Source: Mesostigma viride (taxonomy: Eukaryota; Streptophyta; Mesostigmatophyceae; Mesostigmatales; Mesostigmataceae). Taken from it: a stretch of 64,000 nt of DNA. The position numbers and the translations under genes were made by a program. Location of the stretch: contig RPFO01000418.1 in assembly GCA_009746045.1 (NCBI GenBank), positions 924,582 to 988,581 on the forward strand, written 5' to 3'. Under the pieces are notes generated by a model. That model saw only the letters and a program-made list of their open reading frames with translations, was not told the DNA's origin and did not search any database. The first letter of the stretch is position 1. Each line of letters opens with the position of its first letter. Shown one piece after another: positions 30,169 to 39,844 of the stretch.

Positions 30169-30342
30169 ATGGACTACTTTCGAGACCCTACTAGCATCAC
30201 AGCTAATCCGTTTAACAGGTTGAAGTTGATTTTTGACATCCCAGAAATGGCAGATTCTGGTTTGTCTATGACAGTTCCCGTAAGACAGGCACTTCCCCTT
30301 CTCCCCACCTTCAAGTACCCGCTACCAAACCCAAAAAAATAA
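30169..30342 (+). CDS. 57-aa protein downstream of the capsid gene
   Basis: This small protein (MDYFRDPTSITANPF start, TFKYPLPNPKK end) has no membrane segment. It is proline-rich at the C-terminus. The start MDYxxD resembles the start MDYPNY of the structural protein at 32113, which may be chance. Support comes from its own TCTA motif 10 bases upstream and tight fit between capsid and adhesin genes. It could be a capsid cement or a short tail peptide; unknown. Confidence 0.5.
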   Translation: MDYFRDPTSITANPFNRLKLIFDIPEMADSGLSMTVPVRQALPLLPTFKYPLPNPKK

Positions 30343-30352
30343 CGATGACTAG

Positions 30353-30356
30353 TCTA
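30353..30356 (+). promoter_or_regulatory. TCTA motif deciding the adhesin start
   Basis: TCTA ends 5 bases before ATG 30362. The earlier ATG at 30345 lies before the motif in another frame and stops after 34 codons, so 30362 is preferred. Confidence 0.45.
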
Positions 30357-30361
30357 TACAA

Positions 30362-32074
30362 ATGTTGTTGGATAGTGGTATATGCCCCGCTCTTTTATAT
30401 AAACGCCGCGTTCCTAGTACCTCGGTCACGATTGGGTTATCAACAGTAGACCTTACACCATCGGATGTCCCCATTCTCGTTATGGCGACATTCAATGAAG
30501 ACGTCACGGGTTTTGATCTATCAGACATTGACGTGACAAACGGAACGGCAGTCGACCTATTTTTAGGTGCACCGGCGACGTACTTTTTTGACATAACAAA
30601 TATCACAGGTTCGATCCCAACCACGGTTTCCGTGAAAGAAAATAAGGTAACAGGGGTGTCTGGGGCGTACAACGAAGAATCTAATCTGTTATCATTTACA
30701 TACACCCCTCCTTCCACCGCCGTCACGCTTGCTACAACGGCAGGGACGTATCCAACCACAAGCCCCGTCACAATGGATGTCACATTTGACAAACCCGTGA
30801 CCGGGTTTGGTAGCGGGGACATCTACGTGAACAACGGAACAGTGTCGTCGGTAACCGGTACCGGGGCATCATACCAGTTCGCAGTGACACCGACCACTCC
30901 ATACTCCCAGACGACCGTGAGGGTGGTCGATGGCACGACGGTAGGCGAATTCGGGGTCACAAACGCCGAGTCCAACACGGTCGCGTTCACCTACTCCCCG
31001 CCGCCTACCGTCACCCTCGCGACTTCGGCCGGGGCAACACCTTCCACGAGCCCAGTCGGCGTGACGGCCACCTTCAGCCGGTCAGTCACTGGTTTCGCGC
31101 TCGGGGACATCGTCGTTACCAACGGGACGGCGTCCAACTTGGTGCAGGTAAACGCGGCGTTTTACACGTTCGACGTGTCAGGAACCTCGAACACGTTGAC
31201 GACCGTCAGCGTGGGTTCCAACGCGGCGACAGACTCCGTGTCGGGTAACGGGAACTCGGCGTCTAACTCTCTTACTTTTACGTATACGCCAGTTTACAAC
31301 CCCGCTTCGGACTCGTCCGTCTTGGCGTGGTACGATCCATCGGACGTGTCCACCCTTTCCGTCAACAGCGACGGAACGGGAGGGGCTCCCGCGTACGCGT
31401 CCAAGGTCGGCAGGATGGCGGACAAGAAGAACACCTACCACCTGACGCAGGCAACAAGCGGCATGCAACCAGAAAGAGACGCGACGTCTCTATCGTCCGC
31501 ATCTTCGTGGCTTCGGTTTTACTACTCCAGCCAGCGTTTTTTGGCATATTCCGGAAACATCCTCAACGCGAACACGCGCACCATTGTGATCGTGGCCAAA
31601 CAGCGCAACACAGCACTCGCCCGCCCAGATCCTTACGTCTCATCAGGCACAGCGACAAAAGGCATGATGTTGTGCGCGCCCGGAAGCACGCCTGCCATTG
31701 TGTACCAGACAGACTCGCTCAAAGTAACAAATTACGCGTCCAACACGGCCGTCAAGGAAGTGGCGACCGGCAGTCAGTTTTTCAACGACCAACCTCACGT
31801 CCTCCACGTCTCGTACGATGCATCGGTCACCCCCAAGGTGTGGAGCGCGACGTTTGACGGTAGGGAGGGCACGGTCGTCAGTAACAGCTTCACATCAGCC
31901 CCTTTCGCCGCCAACCTGAACTTGGGCGGCGACTCAGCCAACGGTCAACGTGCCTTCGACGGCTGGATCGGCGAGGTGCTCATTTACAACACGTACAAGA
32001 CTTCCGCCGAACTGACGATGATCCGTCAATACCTTGCCGCCAAGTGGGGGGCACCGTTAACTCCTCCAGCATAG
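30362..32074 (+). CDS. adhesin with Ig-like repeats and LamG-like domain
   Basis: This 570-aa protein probably mediates attachment to host or helper-virus glycans. After a short start it has three repeats of about 90 residues (roughly 20-115, 118-207 and 208-305). Each carries the pattern P(V/T)..V.ATF(S/N)..VTGF.L.DI.V.NGT and ends in TFTY(T/S)P, like bacterial Ig-like domains. The C-terminal 260 residues (VLAWYDPSDVSTL..., then INxG-type strands with FDGWIGEVLIYN and a final MIRQYLAAKWG) look like a concanavalin/LamG lectin fold. There is no signal peptide. Such Ig/LamG proteins occur in phages and giant viruses of algae. The gene may have been gained by transfer. Confidence 0.72.
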   Translation: MLLDSGICPALLYKRRVPSTSVTIGLSTVDLTPSDVPILVMATFNEDVTGFDLSDIDVTNGTAVDLFLGAPATYFFDITNITGSIPTTVSVKENKVTGVSGAYNEESNLLSFTYTPPSTAVTLATTAGTYPTTSPVTMDVTFDKPVTGFGSGDIYVNNGTVSSVTGTGASYQFAVTPTTPYSQTTVRVVDGTTVGEFGVTNAESNTVAFTYSPPPTVTLATSAGATPSTSPVGVTATFSRSVTGFALGDIVVTNGTASNLVQVNAAFYTFDVSGTSNTLTTVSVGSNAATDSVSGNGNSASNSLTFTYTPVYNPASDSSVLAWYDPSDVSTLSVNSDGTGGAPAYASKVGRMADKKNTYHLTQATSGMQPERDATSLSSASSWLRFYYSSQRFLAYSGNILNANTRTIVIVAKQRNTALARPDPYVSSGTATKGMMLCAPGSTPAIVYQTDSLKVTNYASNTAVKEVATGSQFFNDQPHVLHVSYDASVTPKVWSATFDGREGTVVSNSFTSAPFAANLNLGGDSANGQRAFDGWIGEVLIYNTYKTSAELTMIRQYLAAKWGAPLTPPA

Positions 32075-32091
32075 GCCTCTATAACTAAATA

Positions 32092-32095
32092 TCTA
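32092..32095 (+). promoter_or_regulatory. TCTA late-promoter-like motif
   Basis: ACTAAATATCTATCC; TCTA lies 17 bases before ATG 32113. An ATG at 32104 is followed at once by TAA. Confidence 0.45.
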
Positions 32096-32112
32096 TCCAT
32101 ATCATGTAAGCA

Positions 32113-32792
32113 ATGGACTATCCAAATTATTACCAGATAGTACTTGACAGCGAGGCTTCATCGAGTGACAGTGACGTTGAAAACGCGGCATTTCGTTTTA
32201 AAATTAAGCCAGATCCAAGTGCTCCCATCATTGACGGGGATTGGAGAGGCGGGCTTCACTTTGCGTCCATTGCAGGGATCGAAAGCACCCCCCCTCACGT
32301 GCTCATTGGCTTGGTATCCCCCAGTTTCTTGGGTGGTGAGCACAATTTGGACCAGGGGGTTGTGTTGGGATCAGAAATATGCAAAAAAACAACAGCAACA
32401 ACGACCACTTTCGACTATTCTTTGATCAACGATCACGCATATTTTAATTTGAGGAATCCACATCTCTTTAGGAACGGAGGCATTCTCGAGATAAGGTTGG
32501 CCCACATAGATAGGGACGTAGGAGACACGGAATATCAAAACGTTGCTGCATACGAATCTTTCGTCTGCGTGTTACAATTTGAGAGGAGCGAGGTTTTAAT
32601 AAATGCAAATGTCACGGTAAGTAATTTCTGTGCATTATACGACAATATGTATGGGTGGATGCCTTGGAAAATTCACACTGGTGGACACCTTGGAGAATTC
32701 GTTCAGGCGTATGAGAAACGACCCCGAGTACGCGCGAGCTTACGAGTCCGTTTACCTGAATTCACGTCCCAGAACTCGCCACGTGGTAGAGG
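32113..32792 (+). pseudogene. late structural-type protein, interrupted by Copia-3
   Basis: The protein starts MDYPNYYQIVLDSE and is beta-rich, with no named domain; it might be a second penton-like or spike protein. The first 168 codons are in one frame. From about 32690 a different frame is more protein-like (RNDPEYARAYESVYLNS). Between them a perfect donor GTAAGT lies at 32617 and an AG at 32694-32695 would restore that frame (79-bp intron), or an indel is present. Copia-3 broke the gene at the AGAGG duplication (32788-32792, 49312-49316). In the second frame the remainder is 49317-49348, ending HHCKF. The frame that runs into the LTR to 32877 is accidental. Confidence 0.55.
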
Positions 32793-32965
32793 AGTTAACG
32801 TTCTTATCACACGCAATGTGAAGGATATGGTTGCAATGCAGCAATGTGTGATATGGTTGGAAACGGAGCTTTGTTAAAATCGGATAATGTTACAGCGCTC
32901 ACACACTTGAGGCTTGTACACGCGCTTGCCAAGTCAAGGCACAACACGTGAGGCGGGCTCGCAAG
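32793..32965 (-). repeat. Copia-3 3' LTR, first piece
   Basis: 173 bp that match 48617-48789. The piece ends with GCAAG, the target duplicated when Copia-2 entered. Confidence 0.9.
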
Positions 32966-33609
32966 AGTTAGCATTTTGGGCAACCAATATGCTAAGTGGA
33001 TACAGTTTGGAAAGACCTTTCCAACGCCGTGCTGACCGCCTGAAACAGACAAGGGACAAGAAAGATATCAAGTCCCGAAGTCCTAGCCATCCGTGGCCGA
33101 CTAGGGTGCAGTCCTCTGGTGTAGTGGACAGGACACGTGGCAGGCCGTGCCTGCACAGGCTTAGCCTGTCTATCACGTGACTGTGGTCCACGTAGGCCAG
33201 GAGGAGCAGCAGCCTGTGACTAGTAGGGTACTGGCACTGGCACAAGGCTGCAAGGATACTAGGCCTTGCAGGCTTGTGACAGGTCCTGTACTTCCTAGGT
33301 TGCAGAGTCTAGGCAAATCCAGTACGTCCTGGCTCTGCGCTGATGCCAGTGGACGTTGTGGATTTGCCTGCACGCCTGCACGTGCCTCGTCATGCCGATG
33401 GGAACGAGGAACAACGCAAGGATATAGCTTGGTCATGGGGGATGACCAGCTATCTCGGAAAGCACGAACCGTGGGTGCCACCTAGGTCGTGGAAGTGCCC
33501 ATTGTGGTCGTGGCCTGGTGAACAGATTTAAGGTTGCTGCCTTGCAACATTGGCTAAGACGCGCTGTGAAAGACCAAGAGCTCACACCCGTTGGGAGCTC
33601 TTTCTAACT
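32966..33609 (+). repeat. Copia-2 5' LTR
   Basis: 644-bp LTR holding the promoter. The following bases CGTATTATTGTC resemble those after the Copia-1 LTR (CGTATTACAGTC), a possible shared primer site that is not the usual initiator-tRNA sequence. Confidence 0.92.
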
Positions 33610-33634
33610 CGTATTATTGTCTCCATACTTCTTC

Positions 33635-34768
33635 ATGTCCAACGTGCCGAGGGAACAGGCCATTGAGCCTTCGCAAAGCCAGAGCTCGCAGCCGCAGCTT
33701 CGGGTAGGAGCCCCGGAGCGATCACAACCTTTTCATCCCTACGCTCATCCGAGCACCGCATCAACCTTCGTCCAGGCGGCGTACCTGGCAAGGGGGCTGG
33801 CGAAGAAAGGTTGGGTAGCAGTTTGCGGAACTGCAGCAGGGCCGGCGGCGAGCGACCCCATTGTGATGCAGATTGAGGCTTCGACAGCTCCCGGCGAGTT
33901 ATCGCGAGAGGCCGTCGAAAAGTTTGTGTCAATACGGGACGAGCTGTCCTCGACCATTTACGGTCTGGAGGTGGCTCACCAGGGCGGGCACGTGACCGTG
34001 TCGCAGCTGGATTTGGCGCGGGAGGCACTGGGCCAGATCGTGGCCATTGGACTGGGAGCAGCGCGACTGTTCAACCATCAGGTGGCAACGTCTGTGCTGG
34101 GCGCGGGAGTAGAAGTCCCGGACGTGATCAGGCAAGCGCAGGCGCGCGAAGTCGACAACCCCTGGTCGACAACAGAGGTGGTTTCACAAACGTGCGAACA
34201 TCTCGTGAACATTCTTTTGCAGGAGTCACGGGGTAACGCAGACCGGTGGGTGATAACCACACGACCATTTGGGATTTGGTCAACACTCGATACACCGCGG
34301 GCGGCGGAACCAGACGCACACGATCCAGTGGTCGAGGTCATCACGGGTCGGGAGGTAACGCCAGAAGACTTCCATTACCAATTCGTTGATCAGCCAGAGG
34401 GGATCATCGAACGTTCATCTCAGCAGATAGATCAAGGCGACGGTACCACAGAGGGGTACGCTGCAAGACGTCGTGCTGAGCTGCACGTCCCGCAAGAGCC
34501 CGAACACGACTACGGTGGTCGTGGGGCTTGCAACGACAAGCGGGGTGGTGGAACGCGGTGGGTGAGGAGCCTTGAGTGGGATCGCCAAGTGGGAGCGAGC
34601 CCCGGATCCCAGTGGAGAAGTCTGCAGACGGGCGACCCGTTAGCAGAGTGTTTGGACCCTACGCCGACGGGGAGGACGCCGCTGGCAGCGACGAGGAGCG
34701 GCCAGAGACGCCCATCGCAGCCACTGCTCAGAGCGAGAGCTGGAGGCAGCGAACCAAGCAGGTGCTGA
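33635..34768 (+). CDS. Copia-2 ORF0 (extra ORF before gag)
   Basis: This frame gives 377 aa from ATG 33635 (MSNVPREQ). The first 270 residues align with Copia-1 ORF0 through shared RG(N/A)ADR, IT, PF, DTP, GREV and FVDQP. The last 100 residues may be frame-shifted, since another frame (34576-34776) shows a more natural acidic end (DEERPETPIAATAQSE). Function is unknown. Conservation of the core between two diverged elements argues that it is a real protein. Confidence 0.65.
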   Translation: MSNVPREQAIEPSQSQSSQPQLRVGAPERSQPFHPYAHPSTASTFVQAAYLARGLAKKGWVAVCGTAAGPAASDPIVMQIEASTAPGELSREAVEKFVSIRDELSSTIYGLEVAHQGGHVTVSQLDLAREALGQIVAIGLGAARLFNHQVATSVLGAGVEVPDVIRQAQAREVDNPWSTTEVVSQTCEHLVNILLQESRGNADRWVITTRPFGIWSTLDTPRAAEPDAHDPVVEVITGREVTPEDFHYQFVDQPEGIIERSSQQIDQGDGTTEGYAARRRAELHVPQEPEHDYGGRGACNDKRGGGTRWVRSLEWDRQVGASPGSQWRSLQTGDPLAECLDPTPTGRTPLAATRSGQRRPSQPLLRARAGGSEPSRC

Positions 34769-34873
34769 GTCAGTAGCTGGGACGGTGCCCACGGCATCCC
34801 CCAGCGACGCCAGTGCTTGAGTCAGTTCTTCCTTTTTCCTTCGCCTTTATTGTTGTGTCCCCACTTGTATATA

Positions 34874-36229
34874 ATGCCTCGTGGCAAACCGGGCGACGGC
34901 GACAAGGGCGAGGAGGGGGCACCGGCTGGAGGGAGCCAGGAGCCTGGGAAGGGCAAGGAGACGCTGGTGGGAGAGGCGATCCCAGCCAGCGACGGCGATG
35001 GGGGAAAGCGACCAGGGAGCAAGAGGCGACACGAAGACTCGGTGGAGGAGGCGCGCAAGGCGCGGGCGCTGGGGGCATCTGATGCAATAACGGTGGCGAA
35101 TGGGCAACCTGCCGTGGAGAAGCGTAAGAGGGACCCCTCTGCTGACGGCAATGGTAAGAGGACTCACGTGGATGTGCTCTCCCCTGTGCCTGCTGGACCA
35201 AGTGGTGCTGTTGTTGTGACACCCGCTGTGGTGGAGCCAGTGAGGGCGCTGCCAGGGTCGAGACCTCACATGAGTGCTGTCACTGTTATGAATGGACAAA
35301 AGCCTCTTAACCCACCACTAGCACAGGAAGCATTGGACAAGTGGCTAGAGGACATGGAGCTTGTTGTGTGCTCCGTGGACCCCACTGTCAACCTAGTGCA
35401 AGTGTTTCACTCGTCCACATGCAACAGGGACTCGTCAGAGCGTGTCAGGGAGAAGGCTAGGACTGCTGTCAAGGATAAGCTAACCTGGGCACAGTTCCTG
35501 GAAGGGTTGAGGGAAGAGTTCTCTGACAAGGTTCTCAACCTCACCAACTACTACAAGCACCAGTATGACACCTTTGAGATAGTGGGCCCTGTGGCAGAGG
35601 AATGGGCTAGGCTCAACCGTATCAGGGACAAGGGGGCCAAGTATGGCTTCCTGGTCACAGATAGGGCCTTGGCAGATTATTTCCTGGACCGTATGGGTTT
35701 GAGTGTGGATGGGAGGAACGGTGCCCGCATGTTTCTTAACCAGACTGATGGCTCCTTGCGTGCTCTGGAGCTTGTAATCCTCAGCATAAGGAAGCCAGAA
35801 CCTGCCTGCAAGGCTATCCAGTCCCATGGCAGCAATGCCACCTCCGCTGTGCAGGGCCAAGGTGATGTCCCCGGGTACCCAGCCCGTGATGGGGCAAGGC
35901 CCAACAAGCGTAAGCGCTTCAGGCGCCAGAGGCAGGGGGCTCAGGGTGGCAAGGGTGCAGGTCCCCAAGGAGGGGTTGGGGGCCAGCAAGCTGGTGGTCA
36001 GCAGGGTAAGGGTGGCCAAGGGCAAGGCAAGGGCCAAGCTCAAGGCAACCAGGGCAAGCAGGGTGGGCAGCCTCAGGGAGGCCAGGGGAAGCCTGGCAAG
36101 GGTGGGGCTGGGTCTGGGAAGAAGGGTGGAGCATGTTTTGTGTGTGGCAAGGAAGGTCACTGGCGTCGTGAGTGTCCTGACAGGAAGGCCAAGCCTGCTG
36201 GGGCAGGAGGCCAGTCTGGGCAGCAGTGA
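34874..36229 (+). CDS. gag: Copia-2 gag
   Basis: This gag of 451 aa starts at ATG 34874, directly after TGTATATA. It has a charged N-terminus, a capsid-like helical core (VTVMNGQKPLNPPL to about ILSIRKPEPACKAI), a long basic Gly/Gln-rich stretch and the zinc knuckle CFVCGKEGHWRREC. It stops with TGA at 36227-36229 followed by CTAG, and pol continues in the same frame. UGA-CUA is a known leaky context for readthrough. Confidence 0.8.
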   Translation: MPRGKPGDGDKGEEGAPAGGSQEPGKGKETLVGEAIPASDGDGGKRPGSKRRHEDSVEEARKARALGASDAITVANGQPAVEKRKRDPSADGNGKRTHVDVLSPVPAGPSGAVVVTPAVVEPVRALPGSRPHMSAVTVMNGQKPLNPPLAQEALDKWLEDMELVVCSVDPTVNLVQVFHSSTCNRDSSERVREKARTAVKDKLTWAQFLEGLREEFSDKVLNLTNYYKHQYDTFEIVGPVAEEWARLNRIRDKGAKYGFLVTDRALADYFLDRMGLSVDGRNGARMFLNQTDGSLRALELVILSIRKPEPACKAIQSHGSNATSAVQGQGDVPGYPARDGARPNKRKRFRRQRQGAQGGKGAGPQGGVGGQQAGGQQGKGGQGQGKGQAQGNQGKQGGQPQGGQGKPGKGGAGSGKKGGACFVCGKEGHWRRECPDRKAKPAGAGGQSGQQ

Positions 36230-39200
36230 CTAGCTACATCATCCCCTGTAAATAGTCAATCACCCCTTGGGGAAGGTGTGCTGGATGTACATAAGGACGG
36301 GGGTGTGCCCCTTGTGCAGCACCAAGGGTGTAAAGATGTTGTTCTTCCACTGGATTGCAATAACAATGCTGCAGCTGAATTCCCTATGCCTCATGCAGGT
36401 GGTGGGTCTCCAGCAGGTGCTGGCCTGGAGGGCCAAGGACCTTGCTGGAAGGGCCTGGAGCGGTCCAGGGTGCAGGGCCTGACTTGGGGCGTCAGGACGG
36501 CCTGCAGGGAAGCCCTGGAACCTCAGGAGTGGATCATGTGTCCCCACACACGGTTCAGACGTCTCGCCAGGTCAGTACTGACAGAGTGCTGAGCTATGCT
36601 GAGGCTGGCCATAGATTGCATCATATGTTTGGGCATTCTGGGCAGGCAGCAATGTTTGCTTGGAAGCTAGGTAGGGAGCCTTTGTGGGAGGCTGCCAGGC
36701 TGCTGCTGAGAACTGTGGTTGCCAGGAGAATGCTGTTCACCCACCTCAGTCCCATGCTAGGGAGCCTGCTAGGGAGCGTGGCGACATCCAGATGGATATC
36801 CAGCATATCAGGGGCTTGTATATATTGGTGGGGGTGGACAGGTTCAGCAGATACAGGCTGATAGACGTTCTGCCTGGTATGCAGGAGCACCACTTGTTGT
36901 TGGGTATGAAGGCCCTGATCCCAGGCTTTGGGGTGTGCAAGAGTGTGCAGGCAGACTTGCAGTTTGACTGTTTGCTCAAGCATCAGGACCAGCTGCCTTG
37001 TAAGCTGGTAGTAGTCCCCAGGGAGAGTCATGGGCAGCAAGGGGCTGTAGAGAGATCCATACGTGAAGTGAAGACAGTGGTGCTAGCAGCAGAGTCAGTG
37101 CCACTTGTGGCATCTGCCTTAGAGAGGGCAGCCTGGTGTAAGGGGATAGAAGAGCAGCTGAACCACAGGGTTAACTATTACTTTGATGGTGTGGCTGTCT
37201 CTCCCCTGGCCCTGCAGTATAGCTTGTTGCCTGAGAACGTGGTGCAGGCCAGTCTTAGGAAGGCAGATAGGTTATTTGCCCAGCTGAGACGTAAGGACAA
37301 GAACTGGAATGTGCTGAGGCCTCAGGTGGGGCTGAAGGTCAGGATGTGGAAGGAACCATCTATTCCAGGCAAGCGGGGGAAGTGGCAGGATGGGGTTGTC
37401 ACTCGTGTGGAAGAAGCTAACAGATCTTGCCTGGTGGCTTTGGAAAAGGATCCAAGGCACGTGTACAGGTTGTCCTGGGCTCATGTCAAGGAAAGAAGGC
37501 CACATGCAATCTGGCCTGCAGACGGGCCAGGCCCTCCCAGCTGGGTTGAGGAGCCAGGCCAGAGCCAGGCAGCAGCAGCTAACAATCCTCTGGTGGTGGA
37601 TGATGGTCTGTCCCTGCTGGAAGATGACGAGCAGGAGGAGGCTGCTGAAGCAACTGTCACAAGGCCAGAGGGGACGGGGCAGCCACCTAAGGCCCGGGGG
37701 CCTCTCATGGCGGACGTCATCCGAGCACTCATGCGCAGCAAACATGATCCCAAGGTATCCAAGCTCACGGGGTGGGGGTCGTGCTGGGCAGCTACAATGG
37801 AGGTAGATACCAACTCACAGGTGTCTGTCATCAGGGAAGAGGATGCTGTAGGCTTACAGATGTCCCATCCCAGTTGCCTTGCTGTGTCTGATTTCTCAGG
37901 AAAGGTGTCCATGAAGATCCTTGGGGAAGTGAGTGTGCCTATCTTAGGGGTGCCCACCACGTTCTGTGTGGTAGAGGGCTATCAGGGGCCTGCCATTCTG
38001 GGTCAGAACTTCTTGTGCATGCCAGGGGTTACTTTGACCTCTGATGAGTTGGCACTAGAAGGCAGGGGCAGCCTCCCCCTTGAAAGATATCACTATTCCC
38101 AGGGTCTTGCAGTGGCGGTAAGGCTGTTAGGAGTCAGCCAGCTGAGGGTCCTCAAGGTCAGGAGCCCATAGCTGAGGACCTGTTGATAATCCCAACCACC
38201 TTTGATCCACGGCAGTTAGGGGTAAACAGGTACCAGATAGCTGCTCACAGTCCTATTCCCTGGCGCCAGCTAGTCGAGATGATGCAGAGCCCCAAGATGG
38301 CTAAGGCATGGACTCTTGGCTTTGTTGCTTCTGGGCATGAGTGGATAGTTTCCAACTGTGCAGAACCTGTGGATGAGCTGCCAGAAGTTCACCAGCTGCT
38401 CAGATTGATGTTTGTCCTCAAGCTCAAGGAGGTAGATGGTGTCCAGGTGCCACATGTCAGACCAGTTGTAACCGAGTATCATGGCACTGGCCAGTTGTTA
38501 GATGAGGAGCTCTATACTCCAGGGATGCTGCATGACACGTGGAGGATTCTGCTGTGTATATTTCTGTCTTTTCTGGTTAAGGGTGTGCCCTATAGCTCTG
38601 TGCTGATTGATTTCAAGAGGGCTTTTCTCAAGGGTGACCAAGATCAGGCTAGGCAGACTTGGAGAGATATCCCTCCTTTCTTTGTGACTGTACCTGCTGT
38701 ATGGAGAGCAGAGATAAAGGCCAGGTACCTGAGAATTCTGAAAGGGTTGGAAGGTCTCAGGTCCAGTCCCATTATCTGGAGAAAGAGCCTAGAGAAATTC
38801 TTGAAGAATACTTGTGGGTTTTCTGTGTCTCCAGTGGATCCCTGTTTGTTCCAAGGGTCCTACAATGGCCTTCCTGTCTTTGCCTCACTGCATGGTGATG
38901 ACCTGCATCTCATAGGTCCACCAGACTGGGTTGAGGCTGTCTTGGCTAAGATCCAGAAGCGGTTTGAGCTGGGTAAGATACAGCACATGGTGGAGAATGA
39001 GCCTATGGTCTTCTGTGGCATGCAGGCTACGTTGTTCCAAGCCAAGGGCTCGTGGTTCATCAGGATGGAGGGTGGTAAGGACTACCCACAGCAGATTGTA
39101 GATGCATTGCAGGAGCCCATCACGCAGGCTAGGTGTGCTACCATCAGGGGCATGCTGGCATGGCTTGCAAGTATATGTGCCCCTGACTTGCTGGTTCTGA

Positions 39201-39844
39201 GTCGACTTACTGATTCCCAGCTGGTTGAGGTGGGTGCTGAGAGTGTGGTGCAGGCTGTCATGATGTCTCCCCCTCTCATACTGGGTCCTGTGGATTTGTA
39301 CAAGCCCCTTGACATGGTTCTCTATGTGGACAGTTCTATGGATAATAGGAAGGTCACAGAGGTCAGGGGCAGGGCAGCAGCATTAGTTACCCTGGAGCAA
39401 GATCACACCTCACTTGTTACCTGGTACAGTCGGTTGCAGAACAGGGTTACACCCAGCAGTGATATTGCTGAGTGCAGGGCAATCTGTGAAGGGCTGCATA
39501 CTGCTCTTTACTTGAGGGAGCTCTTCTACCAGCTATGTCAAGTGGCTTCCTGTAGGTTGCAGCTGCACACACTGGTGAGGACTGATAGCATGGGCATGGT
39601 GCAATTTGTGCACAGGCAGCTGGCCAGGAGCAGGGACCTTGACTACTTGTTGCTCAAGGAGATGTCCTACCTAGCTCACATTGAACATGTGCCTGGTGTG
39701 GACAACCCTGCAGATGCCCTCACCAAGCTGGAGGAGAAGGCGGAGAGGCAGTACCCCTGCTCCGTGGGCTCATGGACCCCTTACACGGGCGGCCATAGAG
39801 ACCAGGCCTTGCTTCAGCTTGGGTGCCCCCAGTGGGCTGCTTGA
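36230..39844 (+). pseudogene. pol: Copia-2 pol, three frameshifts
   Basis: The frame continues gag in phase (VQHQGCKDVV matches Copia-1). It then shifts near 36540-36590, near 36690 and near 38120 when compared with intact Copia-1 pol. Domains in order are integrase (HIRGLYILVGVDRFSRY, SHGQQGAVERS), protease-like (EVDTNSQVS, ILGQNFL), RT (DFKRAFL, HGDD) and RNase H (YVDSSMD, SSDIAECRA, NPADALTK). The order again places the protease-like domain between integrase and RT. This copy cannot make the full polyprotein unless the shifts are sequencing errors. Confidence 0.85.

Noticed and set aside
30345-30449. 34-codon ORF (MTSLYKCCW) before the adhesin, possibly a signal peptide
   Set aside because: Out of frame with the adhesin and its ATG precedes the TCTA motif, so it is probably untranscribed leader.
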